From: Prosthecobacter debontii
GTDB lineage: Bacteria > Verrucomicrobiota > Verrucomicrobiia > Verrucomicrobiales > Verrucomicrobiaceae
Length of the DNA: 64,000 nt
Direction: 5' to 3'
Assembly (NCBI RefSeq): GCF_900167535.1
Contig: NZ_FUYE01000003.1
Coordinates: forward strand, 42,039-106,038
Below the pieces are notes generated by a model, which was not told the DNA's origin, ran no database searches, and worked only from the letters and a program-made list of their open reading frames with translations. Below, piece by piece: positions 52,052 to 59,459 of the stretch. A program made the translations under genes and the position numbers. Within the stretch, counting starts at the first letter, position 1, and each line of letters begins with the position of its first letter.

Positions 52052-52223
52052 ATGCCGCCTGCGTCAATTCCTCCCATCGCTTGTCTGTAAAGAATGCGCC
52101 GAGGCTAACTTTCCCGCTATTCATGCGGGCGTGGCATATCATGCATATGCGACCTTTGTGCCGATGGCAATCACACTGCATCTCAGGCGCATCGAGAAGT
52201 CGCTCCATAAAATCATTCGTCAT
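52017..52223 (-). CDS. Small Cys/His-rich phage protein
   Basis: A 68-residue protein whose ATG overlaps the stop codon of the DnaB-like gene (ATGA), which supports it being real and translationally coupled. It holds a Cys/His cluster CDCHRHKGRICMICHARM that looks able to bind one zinc ion. It is the last gene of the leftward early operon and overlaps the 3' end of the integrase gene by 35 bp on the other strand. Function unknown; a nucleic-acid-binding adaptor is possible. Confidence 0.6.
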   Translation of the reverse strand: MTNDFMERLLDAPEMQCDCHRHKGRICMICHARMNSGKVSLGAFFTDKRWEELTQAAFTKPSPDNHPE

Positions 52224-53674
52224 AAAAGCTCTTGTTGTTCAGGCTGAAACTCGGCAAAGCGGAAATGGGGGCCGACCATGCGGACGGGGACACAGTCGCC
52301 TTTGGGGCCGTCGCGGTTTTTGGCGAGTTTGAGGAGGCGCTTGGACTTAGCGATGGGATCATCTTCTTCGTCATCCGCGCCTTTCTTCCAAGGCTGCTTC
52401 TTTGACGACTTGGGCTTCTCCGGTTTGATGATCTTGATCTCGATGTCGGCGTCTTGCTCGATGTCCATGGCCTCGCGCGCTTCGCCGTCTTTGTTCACCT
52501 GGCTGGGCATGAGGATGGTGCAGCCTGCGCGTTTGGCGATTTGTTTGGTGCTGCCGGTAATGTGGGCGATCTCGCGCTGACGGCTGTTGCATTCTTTGCG
52601 GGTGAGGGCGAGCTGGATGTAATCAATCATGACGATGAGTTCCTGCCCTGCTTTGAGGCGACGTTTACGGCGCTGGATGTCGCGGTGGATGTCTTCGATG
52701 GGACGACCGGCGACATCGACGATGGCGATGTTCCAACGCTGGATGTCCTGACAGGCTTGTTGAAAGCCTTGCAGTTCGGCACGGGTGAAGTGGCCGGTCT
52801 TCATCGTGTTGCTGGAGACGACGCCTTGGGAGCAAATCATGCGCCCGGCTTCTTCGTCATCCATCATTTCATAGGTGTAGATGACGCCTGCGTGGCCTTG
52901 CTTGCAGGCTTCTTCGACGATCTGGCGACAGAGGGAGCTTTTGCCCTCGCTACTCTCCGCCAGCACGGCCCATAGACGGCCTCTCTGGAGTCCGCCCGTG
53001 AGTTCATCCAGGCGTGTGATGCCGGTGGAGACTCCGGGGAGCACACCGGGATTGTTGGCGCGATGCTCGGCCTTTTCCACCACGGTGGTGATGATGGACT
53101 GAATGGTGCGGCAGGGAAGATCGGCGCTGTCGTCATCGGTCTCGATGTCAGAAAGACCGGTATGGATTTCTGACACAACGGCTGGCAAATCTTCACCGGT
53201 GCGACCGAGGGTTTGCAGCTTCTCAACCGATAGCAGGAGGCGATGGATGATCTGTCTTCTTTGAAAACACTCGGTGAGGATCTTCCGGTATTGGATATAA
53301 TGCCCAGGGACGGGCATTGAGGTGGCGAGTTCGGTAATAGCACTGGGGCCGCCTGCTTTGTCCAAAAGGCCACGGTTGCGGAGATGATGGGTGAAGAGGG
53401 CAGCATCGAATTGACCGTCATGCACGGGGAGATTCCCCATGACATGCAGGGACATCAGTTCACTGGCGATGATGCGACGCGACTCGTGATGGAAGGCTGC
53501 GGGCTGCACGCCGCCATCCTCCAGGAGATGCGGCATCCACATCCACGATGAGATGACGCCTGTCTCGGCTTCCTCGCTACTCGGGAGTGGCTGCTGAATG
53601 AGTTCCAGCAGTTCTTCGGCTCCCGGTGCTTCATGGCGTTTACGGCCGTAGGGGTTGGCTTGGGCTGCGATCAT
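52220..53674 (-). CDS. DnaB-like replicative helicase
   Basis: A 484-residue RecA-fold helicase. The N-terminal ~120 residues match the DnaB N-domain (AETGVISSWM, then LRNRGLLDKAGGPSAI). Residues 210-430 are the ATPase: GVSTGITRLDELTGGLQRGRL, Walker A AESSEGKSS (239-247), the catalytic acid in IYTYEMM, Walker B VMIDYIQL (348-355) and the polar block MPSQVNKDGEARE. The Walker A is shorter in prolines than chromosomal DnaB but keeps GKS. The last ~60 residues are Lys-rich. It overlaps the DUF1376 gene by 4 bp; the pair forms the element's replication module. Confidence 0.87.
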   Translation of the reverse strand: MIAAQANPYGRKRHEAPGAEELLELIQQPLPSSEEAETGVISSWMWMPHLLEDGGVQPAAFHHESRRIIASELMSLHVMGNLPVHDGQFDAALFTHHLRNRGLLDKAGGPSAITELATSMPVPGHYIQYRKILTECFQRRQIIHRLLLSVEKLQTLGRTGEDLPAVVSEIHTGLSDIETDDDSADLPCRTIQSIITTVVEKAEHRANNPGVLPGVSTGITRLDELTGGLQRGRLWAVLAESSEGKSSLCRQIVEEACKQGHAGVIYTYEMMDDEEAGRMICSQGVVSSNTMKTGHFTRAELQGFQQACQDIQRWNIAIVDVAGRPIEDIHRDIQRRKRRLKAGQELIVMIDYIQLALTRKECNSRQREIAHITGSTKQIAKRAGCTILMPSQVNKDGEAREAMDIEQDADIEIKIIKPEKPKSSKKQPWKKGADDEEDDPIAKSKRLLKLAKNRDGPKGDCVPVRMVGPHFRFAEFQPEQQELL

Positions 53675-54435
53675 CGCCTGCCCTCCTCAGGATTGTAGTT
53701 GCGTGCGCGGTCCACTTCACCCCGCCAGTTGTTGAGCAGGGTGAGGAGGTCTTTGCGGAGGTAGGGGTAGCTGCTCTCGGCGTAGAACCAGCTCAGGATC
53801 TCCAGGTCTTCGTCTTCGAGCTTGAGCGCTCTCCAGGCTTTCTGCTCCTTCTCGCTCCAGACGGTGCTAGGCCTGCGATTGAACCATGCGGCAACTTGGA
53901 TTTGCTGTTCGGTGGGATTCCAAGTTTTGGAATGTCGGACAGGTTGGGGGGAAGGGTTATCTGCAAAAAGACGATCTCCTGAATCCATTCCCCCTTGGGG
54001 GTTAGGGGGGGTATTTGGTTTTGATTCTGTTTCTGTTTCTGTTTCTGATTGCTTTTGGTTAGCTAAGCTGTCGGAAAGCGGTAGGTTTTCGGTAGCTTTC
54101 GAATCGCTTTCTCTTTGCTTAAGCGGACGGCCACCTTTCGCGCCGTTTTTGCTTTTGGTTTCGCGTGTTGCTTCGACCTTCAGACGCTCTTGTTCCATGC
54201 GCCCGTTTTTCAGCGTTCCGTCTTCATGCAAATCGAATTTGGCCAGCACGGCGCTCAGCTTTTTCGTCGGAATGCCGGAGATGCGCGCCAGCTTATCTTC
54301 CTCTTGAGGTAAGCCTCCTTGCTGCCATTGGAAGCAAAGCAGACGCATGTAAGCGCCGACTTCTTCAGCGGTCATGAACATGGTGCCGACCAGGAAATCA
54401 GCGGGGTAAAAGGGGATGTAGGGAGAGGTCTTCAT
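53671..54435 (-). CDS. DUF1376 (YdaU-like) phage replication protein
   Basis: A 254-residue protein. The N-terminal ~85 residues are the DUF1376/YdaU winged-helix-like domain (SPYIPFYPADFLVGTMFMTA, then AYMRLLCFQWQQGGLP). A low-complexity hydrophilic linker follows (rich in Ser, Glu, Thr, Lys; ~90-175), then a C-terminal segment (AWFNRRPSTVWSEKEQKAWR) typical of phage replication initiators. Such proteins bind the origin and load the helicase encoded next door. Its stop overlaps the helicase start (ATGA). Confidence 0.78.
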   Translation of the reverse strand: MKTSPYIPFYPADFLVGTMFMTAEEVGAYMRLLCFQWQQGGLPQEEDKLARISGIPTKKLSAVLAKFDLHEDGTLKNGRMEQERLKVEATRETKSKNGAKGGRPLKQRESDSKATENLPLSDSLANQKQSETETETESKPNTPPNPQGGMDSGDRLFADNPSPQPVRHSKTWNPTEQQIQVAAWFNRRPSTVWSEKEQKAWRALKLEDEDLEILSWFYAESSYPYLRKDLLTLLNNWRGEVDRARNYNPEEGRR

Positions 54436-54477
54436 CGAAAGGAATATTTGAGAAATCTGCGACGATTCATCACCGCC

Positions 54478-54690
54478 TTACACCGCCTTAGATTCCTCGT
54501 AATGATGGCAGGCGGGCATTCGAGACTTGGTCAAAGCCATGCCGTTGTGGGTGTGAGAGCTGATCTTCTTGGCGCAGTATTTGATGCGCCTGGTCTGATG
54601 GTGAAACCGCAGGTGTTTGCAGGTCTGGCAGGTCTTACCAGAAGGACCGTTGCGTGAAGGCGCGGGGAGAGAGAAAAGTAGGCTAGTCAT
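54478..54690 (-). CDS. Small zinc-ribbon-like phage protein
   Basis: A 70-residue protein starting at the ATG at 54690, eight bases inside the end of the upstream SF2 helicase gene. It has CxxC (CQTCKHL), a third Cys in IKYCAKK and a fourth in PACHHY, the spacing of the small zinc-binding proteins common in phage early regions. A longer open frame to 55110 exists but its extra part is antisense-like Ser/Ala-rich sequence. No enzymatic role is apparent. Confidence 0.62.
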   Translation of the reverse strand: MTSLLFSLPAPSRNGPSGKTCQTCKHLRFHHQTRRIKYCAKKISSHTHNGMALTKSRMPACHHYEESKAV

Positions 54691-56020
54691 CGGTGATCTC
54701 CATGCCCTCTCCGACGAGGGCTTTGAGGTTGGCGAGGCGCTCGGCGTGGCGTTTGCACATGGTGCTTTCGATGGTGCCTGCGGCGTAGATGATGCGCTGC
54801 TGGGAGGGGCCGCCCCCTGCCCTTCTGACGCGACCGCTGGCCTGCTCAATGAGCATCCACTTGGGACAAGGAAGGATGAAGGCGAAGCGCTCGAAATCGC
54901 TTTCAACATCGTGGAGATCGAGGCCGGTGCCGCCGCTCTGGATCTGGCAGACGATGATGCGCTGGCGGTCCTGCTGGAAGTCGAGGCGATGCTTCTCGCG
55001 CTCCAGAGGTTTCTGGCCACCGAAGATGCCACAGCGGGTGTGGAGGCCGGCCATGATTTCCTTTCGCGTGTCGGTGTAGTTGCAGAAGATGGGGACGGAG
55101 TATCCGGCATCGACTCCGGCGCGGGCTTTCTCGATGAGGTAGGGAGCCTTGGCGGTCTGGCTCAGCTCATAGGCCTGGGCCCAGGTGTTGCGCTTGAGCT
55201 GAACGATCTTCCATGATGGCGCGCCCTGTTTTCGAAGGCGTTGTTCGAGGTCATGGCAATCCTTCCAAGCCTTGTTGATCCTGTCGCGAATCTCGTCGGG
55301 GAGATCGACGGCGACGCAGCGGATGTCGGTGGGAGGGAAGGCATCGCCTAAGGCCTCGGGGGTGATGCGGATGCCGCGCGGTGGCGAACCCTCAAAGATG
55401 TGGGCTTGGATCTCTTTGAGGCGTGGACGGTGGCGGGCGGGAAACTGCCAACGCTCACGGTCGATGCTCCATTCGCAACCCATGTTGACGAGCCATGCCT
55501 TGAATCCTTCGGGACTGCCATCATGGAGACCAAGGACCTGACCGGAGCTCCACATTTCAGCGGGGTTCTCGGCAATGGTGGCGGAGAGCATGAGGATGGG
55601 ATAACCCGCCTGCCATGCGGAGCCGAGCATGCGGCCGTTCTCGGTATCCTCACCGCCTTTGCAGTGATGGGCTTCATCAAAGATGATTGTGGCGCCTTCT
55701 GGAAGATGCCAGCCGGTGCGGTTGAAGTGGCGAGAGCCGCGCTTCACTTCTTCATATCCGCCGATGAAGATCGGTTTGACTCCGAAGTGGGCAACGGCGC
55801 GCTGCCAGCCTGCGACGCAGGGCTTGGGGCAAATGATGGCGGGCTGCCGCTGGGTGAGGAGAACGGCGGCAAGGCTCATGTGAGTCTTGCCGATACCCAT
55901 CCCCGAAGCATTGAGGGCACCACGGTGTGTTTCCAGAGCGGTGGCCAGCATCTCGGCGGGCTTGATCTGGTAGGCAAACTGACCGGATGGCCCTGCCAAT
56001 GTTTCGAGGATGGGGTTCAT
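54683..56020 (-). CDS. SF2 (SNF2-like) DEAH helicase
   Basis: A 445-residue superfamily 2 ATPase. The ATG at 56020 lies 6 bases after the peptidase stop; a longer frame to 56086 overlaps it. Walker A is MGIGKT (41-46), Walker B DEAH (115-118, IIFDEAHHC), motif III SATIAENP, and motif VI QASGRVRRAG near the C-terminus, with the preceding SGGTGLDL as motif V. Both RecA-like domains are complete, and nothing extra is fused. Phages use such proteins in replication fork remodelling or against host defences; the role here is not shown. Part of the long leftward operon. Confidence 0.82.
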   Translation of the reverse strand: MNPILETLAGPSGQFAYQIKPAEMLATALETHRGALNASGMGIGKTHMSLAAVLLTQRQPAIICPKPCVAGWQRAVAHFGVKPIFIGGYEEVKRGSRHFNRTGWHLPEGATIIFDEAHHCKGGEDTENGRMLGSAWQAGYPILMLSATIAENPAEMWSSGQVLGLHDGSPEGFKAWLVNMGCEWSIDRERWQFPARHRPRLKEIQAHIFEGSPPRGIRITPEALGDAFPPTDIRCVAVDLPDEIRDRINKAWKDCHDLEQRLRKQGAPSWKIVQLKRNTWAQAYELSQTAKAPYLIEKARAGVDAGYSVPIFCNYTDTRKEIMAGLHTRCGIFGGQKPLEREKHRLDFQQDRQRIIVCQIQSGGTGLDLHDVESDFERFAFILPCPKWMLIEQASGRVRRAGGGPSQQRIIYAAGTIESTMCKRHAERLANLKALVGEGMEITDD

Positions 56021-56025
56021 GGCGG

Positions 56026-56541
56026 TCAGGCAGCGTCTTGATTGCCGAGCAACATTGGAAAGAAGGCTTGACCATCTCGCTCCCAAAGGATCCGAGCCTG
56101 ATACACTTCAGGGGAGTTGCGCCCATGGCGGACCGCCACTTCACGGAACCAGCCCATCTGGTAATCGTGCTTTTTGATCTTCAGCTTAGGCCTGCCGACA
56201 TCGTCGGTTTTGATGAATCCATCGTCATCCCTAAGGACAATCAGATGGTGAAGTTCGTGATCTAGCAAAGCATCCTTCTGCTCATCGGTCATGTCTTCAT
56301 ACGCCTTCTGATCAATGGTAATCTCAGCATCAGCGAGCCCTTTGACTCGGTCCTTGAGATTAACAATTCGGACCATTGCTAAAGCGGGATACCCGCCGTG
56401 GGAGACGGCATCACCGTTCTCATTGACCGCGAAAAGGATGTCGAGCGTGAGCTCAGCTTTTGCGAGATCAGGATAGTAGGATTCGATCAACTGCGCACAG
56501 CGGTCGTGAACCTCTTGAGGAGCCTTGTCGTATACTTTCAT
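56026..56541 (-). CDS. Putative phage zinc metallopeptidase
   Basis: A 171-residue protein with the zinc signature HELHH at residues 95-99 (LLDHELHHLIV). The preceding part (LFAVNENGDAVSHGGYPALA, then VKGLADAEITID) matches small putative metallopeptidases found in phage replication regions. The third ligand is probably a His or Glu further on (KKHDYQMGWF region). No signal peptide. It precedes the SF2 helicase by 6 bases. Peptidase activity is predicted only from the motif; a structural zinc role is possible. Confidence 0.68.
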   Translation of the reverse strand: MKVYDKAPQEVHDRCAQLIESYYPDLAKAELTLDILFAVNENGDAVSHGGYPALAMVRIVNLKDRVKGLADAEITIDQKAYEDMTDEQKDALLDHELHHLIVLRDDDGFIKTDDVGRPKLKIKKHDYQMGWFREVAVRHGRNSPEVYQARILWERDGQAFFPMLLGNQDAA

Positions 56542-56616
56542 GGAGTGGATGTTCAGATGCAGGCTGGTGTCAAATGGAGGCGCGCTCGTAGCCCGGACCG
56601 CGCGCGCCTATGAAAT

Positions 56617-57129
56617 TCAGAGCCGCTGTCTGCGGCCATATTCAGCGATCAGTGCCGCGTCGATGATGCCGTCATGAGGAGTGCGGCAGCGCGGGGATTC
56701 GAGCCAGGTTTCATCCGGCCAAAGGGCACGGGCCATGGTGAGGGCAGCCGCTTTGTTCTCTCCTTTGCCGCACTTCAGCAGGTTTTTCTGCCAGCGCTGT
56801 GGTGTGATTCGAATGTGGCGGACGCCCTTCAGTTCGCACATAGCTCGAAGAGCAGCGAAAGAAGCCGCCATTGAGGCAGCGGCACTGGCAGATTTGCTTC
56901 CCCCTGGCTCTTCAATAATGATGACGATCTTGTCAACGTTGTTGGAAACCTGGAGCTCGTCTTGAAGAAACCGCCAAACTCCACGGACATCAATCTCGTT
57001 GCCCTTCCTGGTCTTTTGCGTGGCCATGGCCGTGCGGGCGATGATCCCAGTGCCAGGAGTGATCGAGATGGCAGCAATCCCGCCGCTGATGCCGTTGTCT
57101 ATGCCGATGTAAACTGTGGTTTCGTTCAT
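56617..57129 (-). CDS. RuvC-like resolvase/RNase H-fold nuclease
   Basis: A 170-residue protein starting at the ATG at 57129 (a GTG three codons upstream is also open). The first strand YIGIDNGISGGIAAI carries the leading acidic residue of a RuvC/RNase H fold; the second acid is in IVIIIEEPGGSKSA and a late Asp in HDGIIDAALIAEYGR. The spacing fits RuvC-type Holliday-junction resolvases encoded by phages. It probably resolves branched replication or recombination intermediates made with the RecE-like enzyme of the same operon. Confidence 0.8.
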   Translation of the reverse strand: MNETTVYIGIDNGISGGIAAISITPGTGIIARTAMATQKTRKGNEIDVRGVWRFLQDELQVSNNVDKIVIIIEEPGGSKSASAAASMAASFAALRAMCELKGVRHIRITPQRWQKNLLKCGKGENKAAALTMARALWPDETWLESPRCRTPHDGIIDAALIAEYGRRQRL

Positions 57130-57159
57130 CACACACAATTGATATTTGTTCCAAATGGC

Positions 57160-57567
57160 TCACTCCTGAGTCGTGGGTTCTTCGGAGAATCCGAAGATGA
57201 GAGTGCCGGATTGGATCTCCTTTACCTGAAGGGGATGGGCTGAGGTGAACTCGAAGTTCCAGTGCTTGGCCACCTCACCCGTGCAGGGGATGCGCCATTG
57301 GAAACGCCCTTGATGCTCCTGGAGAGCGCGGGATTGATTGCCCGCAGGATTCTTGGATGGTGACAGTTGATAAGTCAGGCCGTCGTTGCTTGCTCGCATC
57401 TCCAGGCCTGTGCCACGCGACCAGCCTAGCTCTTGAGCTAGTGCCTGACTGATACTGATAACAAGGGTGTCTCGGCGCTTGCCATGAACGGCAGGCAAGA
57501 TTGAGAAGTTGAGTGATACGACGGCAGTATCAGGTGTGAGTGTGGTCCAAGTGTGTGTTGTTTTCAT
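57160..57567 (-). CDS. Unrecognised phage early protein
   Basis: A 135-residue protein. The segment RDTLVISISQALAQELGWSR resembles the swapped-hairpin DNA-binding proteins (AbrB/SpoVT-like) in its order of strand, turn and LGW, but the match is weak. A C-terminal WRIPCTGEVAKHWNFEF strand pair follows. No Cys/His cluster or membrane segment. It lies between the RuvC-like gene and a small gene in the leftward operon. Function unknown. Confidence 0.6.
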   Translation of the reverse strand: MKTTHTWTTLTPDTAVVSLNFSILPAVHGKRRDTLVISISQALAQELGWSRGTGLEMRASNDGLTYQLSPSKNPAGNQSRALQEHQGRFQWRIPCTGEVAKHWNFEFTSAHPLQVKEIQSGTLIFGFSEEPTTQE

Positions 57568-57594
57568 GCGAGAGTGGGGGTGAATGAGGAAGGG

Positions 57595-57825
57595 TTATTG
57601 AATCCAGGGCTCCAGGTCGGAGCATGAGATGGTGAGGTCTTCCCCGCCGATGATGGGCATGATGACGGCTATGTCGTAGCCCAATGCGATAACCTCGAAG
57701 CGTTCGCCTGGGGTGATGGAGCGGGAGTGGTGGAACTCATCTGGCTCATCTCCAGGGATAGGGCCTTCCGAGTAATGTGCCTTGATGGGCACACGGGGAG
57801 TAACAAGGGAACCGACGGTGATCAT
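57595..57825 (-). CDS. Small unrecognised phage protein
   Basis: A 76-residue protein when started at the ATG at 57825, which overlaps the SF2 helicase stop (ATGA). The open frame to 57903 adds an Arg-rich leader inside the helicase gene and is rejected. The protein is acidic and beta-rich (MITVGSLVTPRVP, then ERFEVIALGYDIAVIMPI). Function unknown. Confidence 0.6.
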   Translation of the reverse strand: MITVGSLVTPRVPIKAHYSEGPIPGDEPDEFHHSRSITPGERFEVIALGYDIAVIMPIIGGEDLTISCSDLEPWIQ

Positions 57826-59459
57826 GCTGCTTTCCTCCTGTCGAGTGATGAGTCCAGGGCCGTGCGGTAGTTGGCTTCCTGCTGTGCGGTGTCGGCCTCC
57901 CATTGGCCCTTTTTCCTGAGCACGTTTTCCCAGATGTGATTCTCCAGACCTGGGACATAAGGCACATAGACCTTGAGCTGAGCACGGCTGCCGTAGCGAT
58001 AGCAGCGCCGGACGGCTTGATAGAAGCGCTCGAAGCTGTCATCAAAGCCGCTGAAGATCATCCTTGTGCAGAACTGGAAGTTCATGCCGTAGCCGAGCAT
58101 CTGAGCTTTTGAGATGAGGCAGCGAATCTCTCCAGCCGCGAAGGCTTCGAGGATCCTGACTCGCTCGCTCTCTTTCGTTGCTCCGGTCAAGATGGCCACA
58201 GGAGCACCTGGAGGCAGCAAGCTGGATATGATGTGGGCTTCCTCGTCAAAGGTCGTCCACACGAGGCACTGCTCGCCATCCTTCAATGCGCCTTCGATGA
58301 GCTGCTCTACTTGAAAAGGCTTGAGCGAATAGATGTAGCGGGAGACTGTCTTGCTGCCCTGCTTCTCGTAGATGAAGCCACGGGCAATCTGTGCGAGCTT
58401 CGTGCGTTCAGTGACTCCAAGCCGATCCTGCGGGATCAAGCTGTCAGGGTCGTAGCTGCGAAGGAACTTCTGGGCTTCTTCACTCTGTGCCCGGGTTGCA
58501 TTGAGCTTAACCTCAATGATCTCCGGTTCGGGCACATCAGCGAAAGGATCCGCAAAACCGTAGGCGGATGGCTTGCGCAGGTAAATGGACCAGCTCGCCA
58601 TGAACTTGAAGAAGCCTTCCTTTGCATGGGGCTTCACGATCCACTGCTGTGTCTTTGGATTGCGGTGGAAGAACGTCCAAAGGATCTCACCCTCGGTGCG
58701 AAGCTTCTCAAGGAAGGACGCCTGGGAGGCATACTCCATGACATCATTGGGGGCCGGAGTCGCCGTGCAGGAGAGCTTGTATTCAATGCCCTTGGCGGAC
58801 TTGATGAGGTTCCATTTGATCTTGCCTCCACCACTTTTGAGGATGGAGCTTTCATCGCAGGCAAGGCCAGCGAGATAGCGCATGGAGTCGCACACGCCTG
58901 GGATGAGCTTCTCGTAATTGGTGATGGCCAGACCGGATCCTGGTTCCTGGCACCAAGCATCGAGCGCTTCACGACTTTCGAGAAGTCGGAGAGCCATGCT
59001 TGCATCGCCCGGGTAGAACTTCACGGCTTCTTTGACCATCTGTCGGCACACCTCAGGCGGTGCCATGATCAGGACCTTGCCACCCGTGATGTGCATGACT
59101 TGGCGAGCCCATTCGAGCTGCATCGGTGACTTGCCCAGCCCACAATCGGCCCAGATGGCAAAGCGCTTGGCCTCGACGGCCATCTTCACGATCCATTGCT
59201 GATAGTCGAACAGGTAAGCCGAGAGTGGCTGCATGTGATTGCGCAGAGCTGGAGCTTCCAGTCCGAGCACCCCGGCAAAGCGGGCGGGAGCTGTGATGGT
59301 GTAGCTTTCTTGAGGTGGCCAGTTACCATCGTTGTCATAGGTGAGCCGCATCTCTGGCAAGGCCTTCGTCTGGATGAACAGGCGGTGATCCTCCAAGGTC
59401 CAGGGTGGAGAGAAGTTCACGACAAGGTCGCGGTCGGTGAGTTGGGTGCGTGCACTCAT
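57822..59459 (-). CDS. SF2 helicase coupled to DNA methyltransferase
   Basis: A 545-residue SF2 ATPase. Walker A is CGLGKS (106-111, in ADCGLGKSPMQLEW). The Walker B is DESS (202-205) rather than DEAH; SCTATPAPND is motif III, and the second RecA domain shows CLVWTTFDEEA, LISKAQMLGYGMNFQ and YQAVRRCYRYG (motif VI). The N-terminal ~75 residues are extra. Its ATG overlaps the methyltransferase stop (ATGA). Such helicase-methylase pairs are frequent in phages. The DESS motif with methylase coupling hints that they act on the same DNA, for example in modification of the phage genome. Confidence 0.84.
   Translation of the reverse strand: MSARTQLTDRDLVVNFSPPWTLEDHRLFIQTKALPEMRLTYDNDGNWPPQESYTITAPARFAGVLGLEAPALRNHMQPLSAYLFDYQQWIVKMAVEAKRFAIWADCGLGKSPMQLEWARQVMHITGGKVLIMAPPEVCRQMVKEAVKFYPGDASMALRLLESREALDAWCQEPGSGLAITNYEKLIPGVCDSMRYLAGLACDESSILKSGGGKIKWNLIKSAKGIEYKLSCTATPAPNDVMEYASQASFLEKLRTEGEILWTFFHRNPKTQQWIVKPHAKEGFFKFMASWSIYLRKPSAYGFADPFADVPEPEIIEVKLNATRAQSEEAQKFLRSYDPDSLIPQDRLGVTERTKLAQIARGFIYEKQGSKTVSRYIYSLKPFQVEQLIEGALKDGEQCLVWTTFDEEAHIISSLLPPGAPVAILTGATKESERVRILEAFAAGEIRCLISKAQMLGYGMNFQFCTRMIFSGFDDSFERFYQAVRRCYRYGSRAQLKVYVPYVPGLENHIWENVLRKKGQWEADTAQQEANYRTALDSSLDRRKAA

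Noticed and set aside
54478..55110. 210-codon - frame containing the small zinc-ribbon gene
   Set aside because: The first 140 codons are Ser/Ala/Pro-rich sequence in another frame of the SF2 helicase; only the last 70 codons look real.
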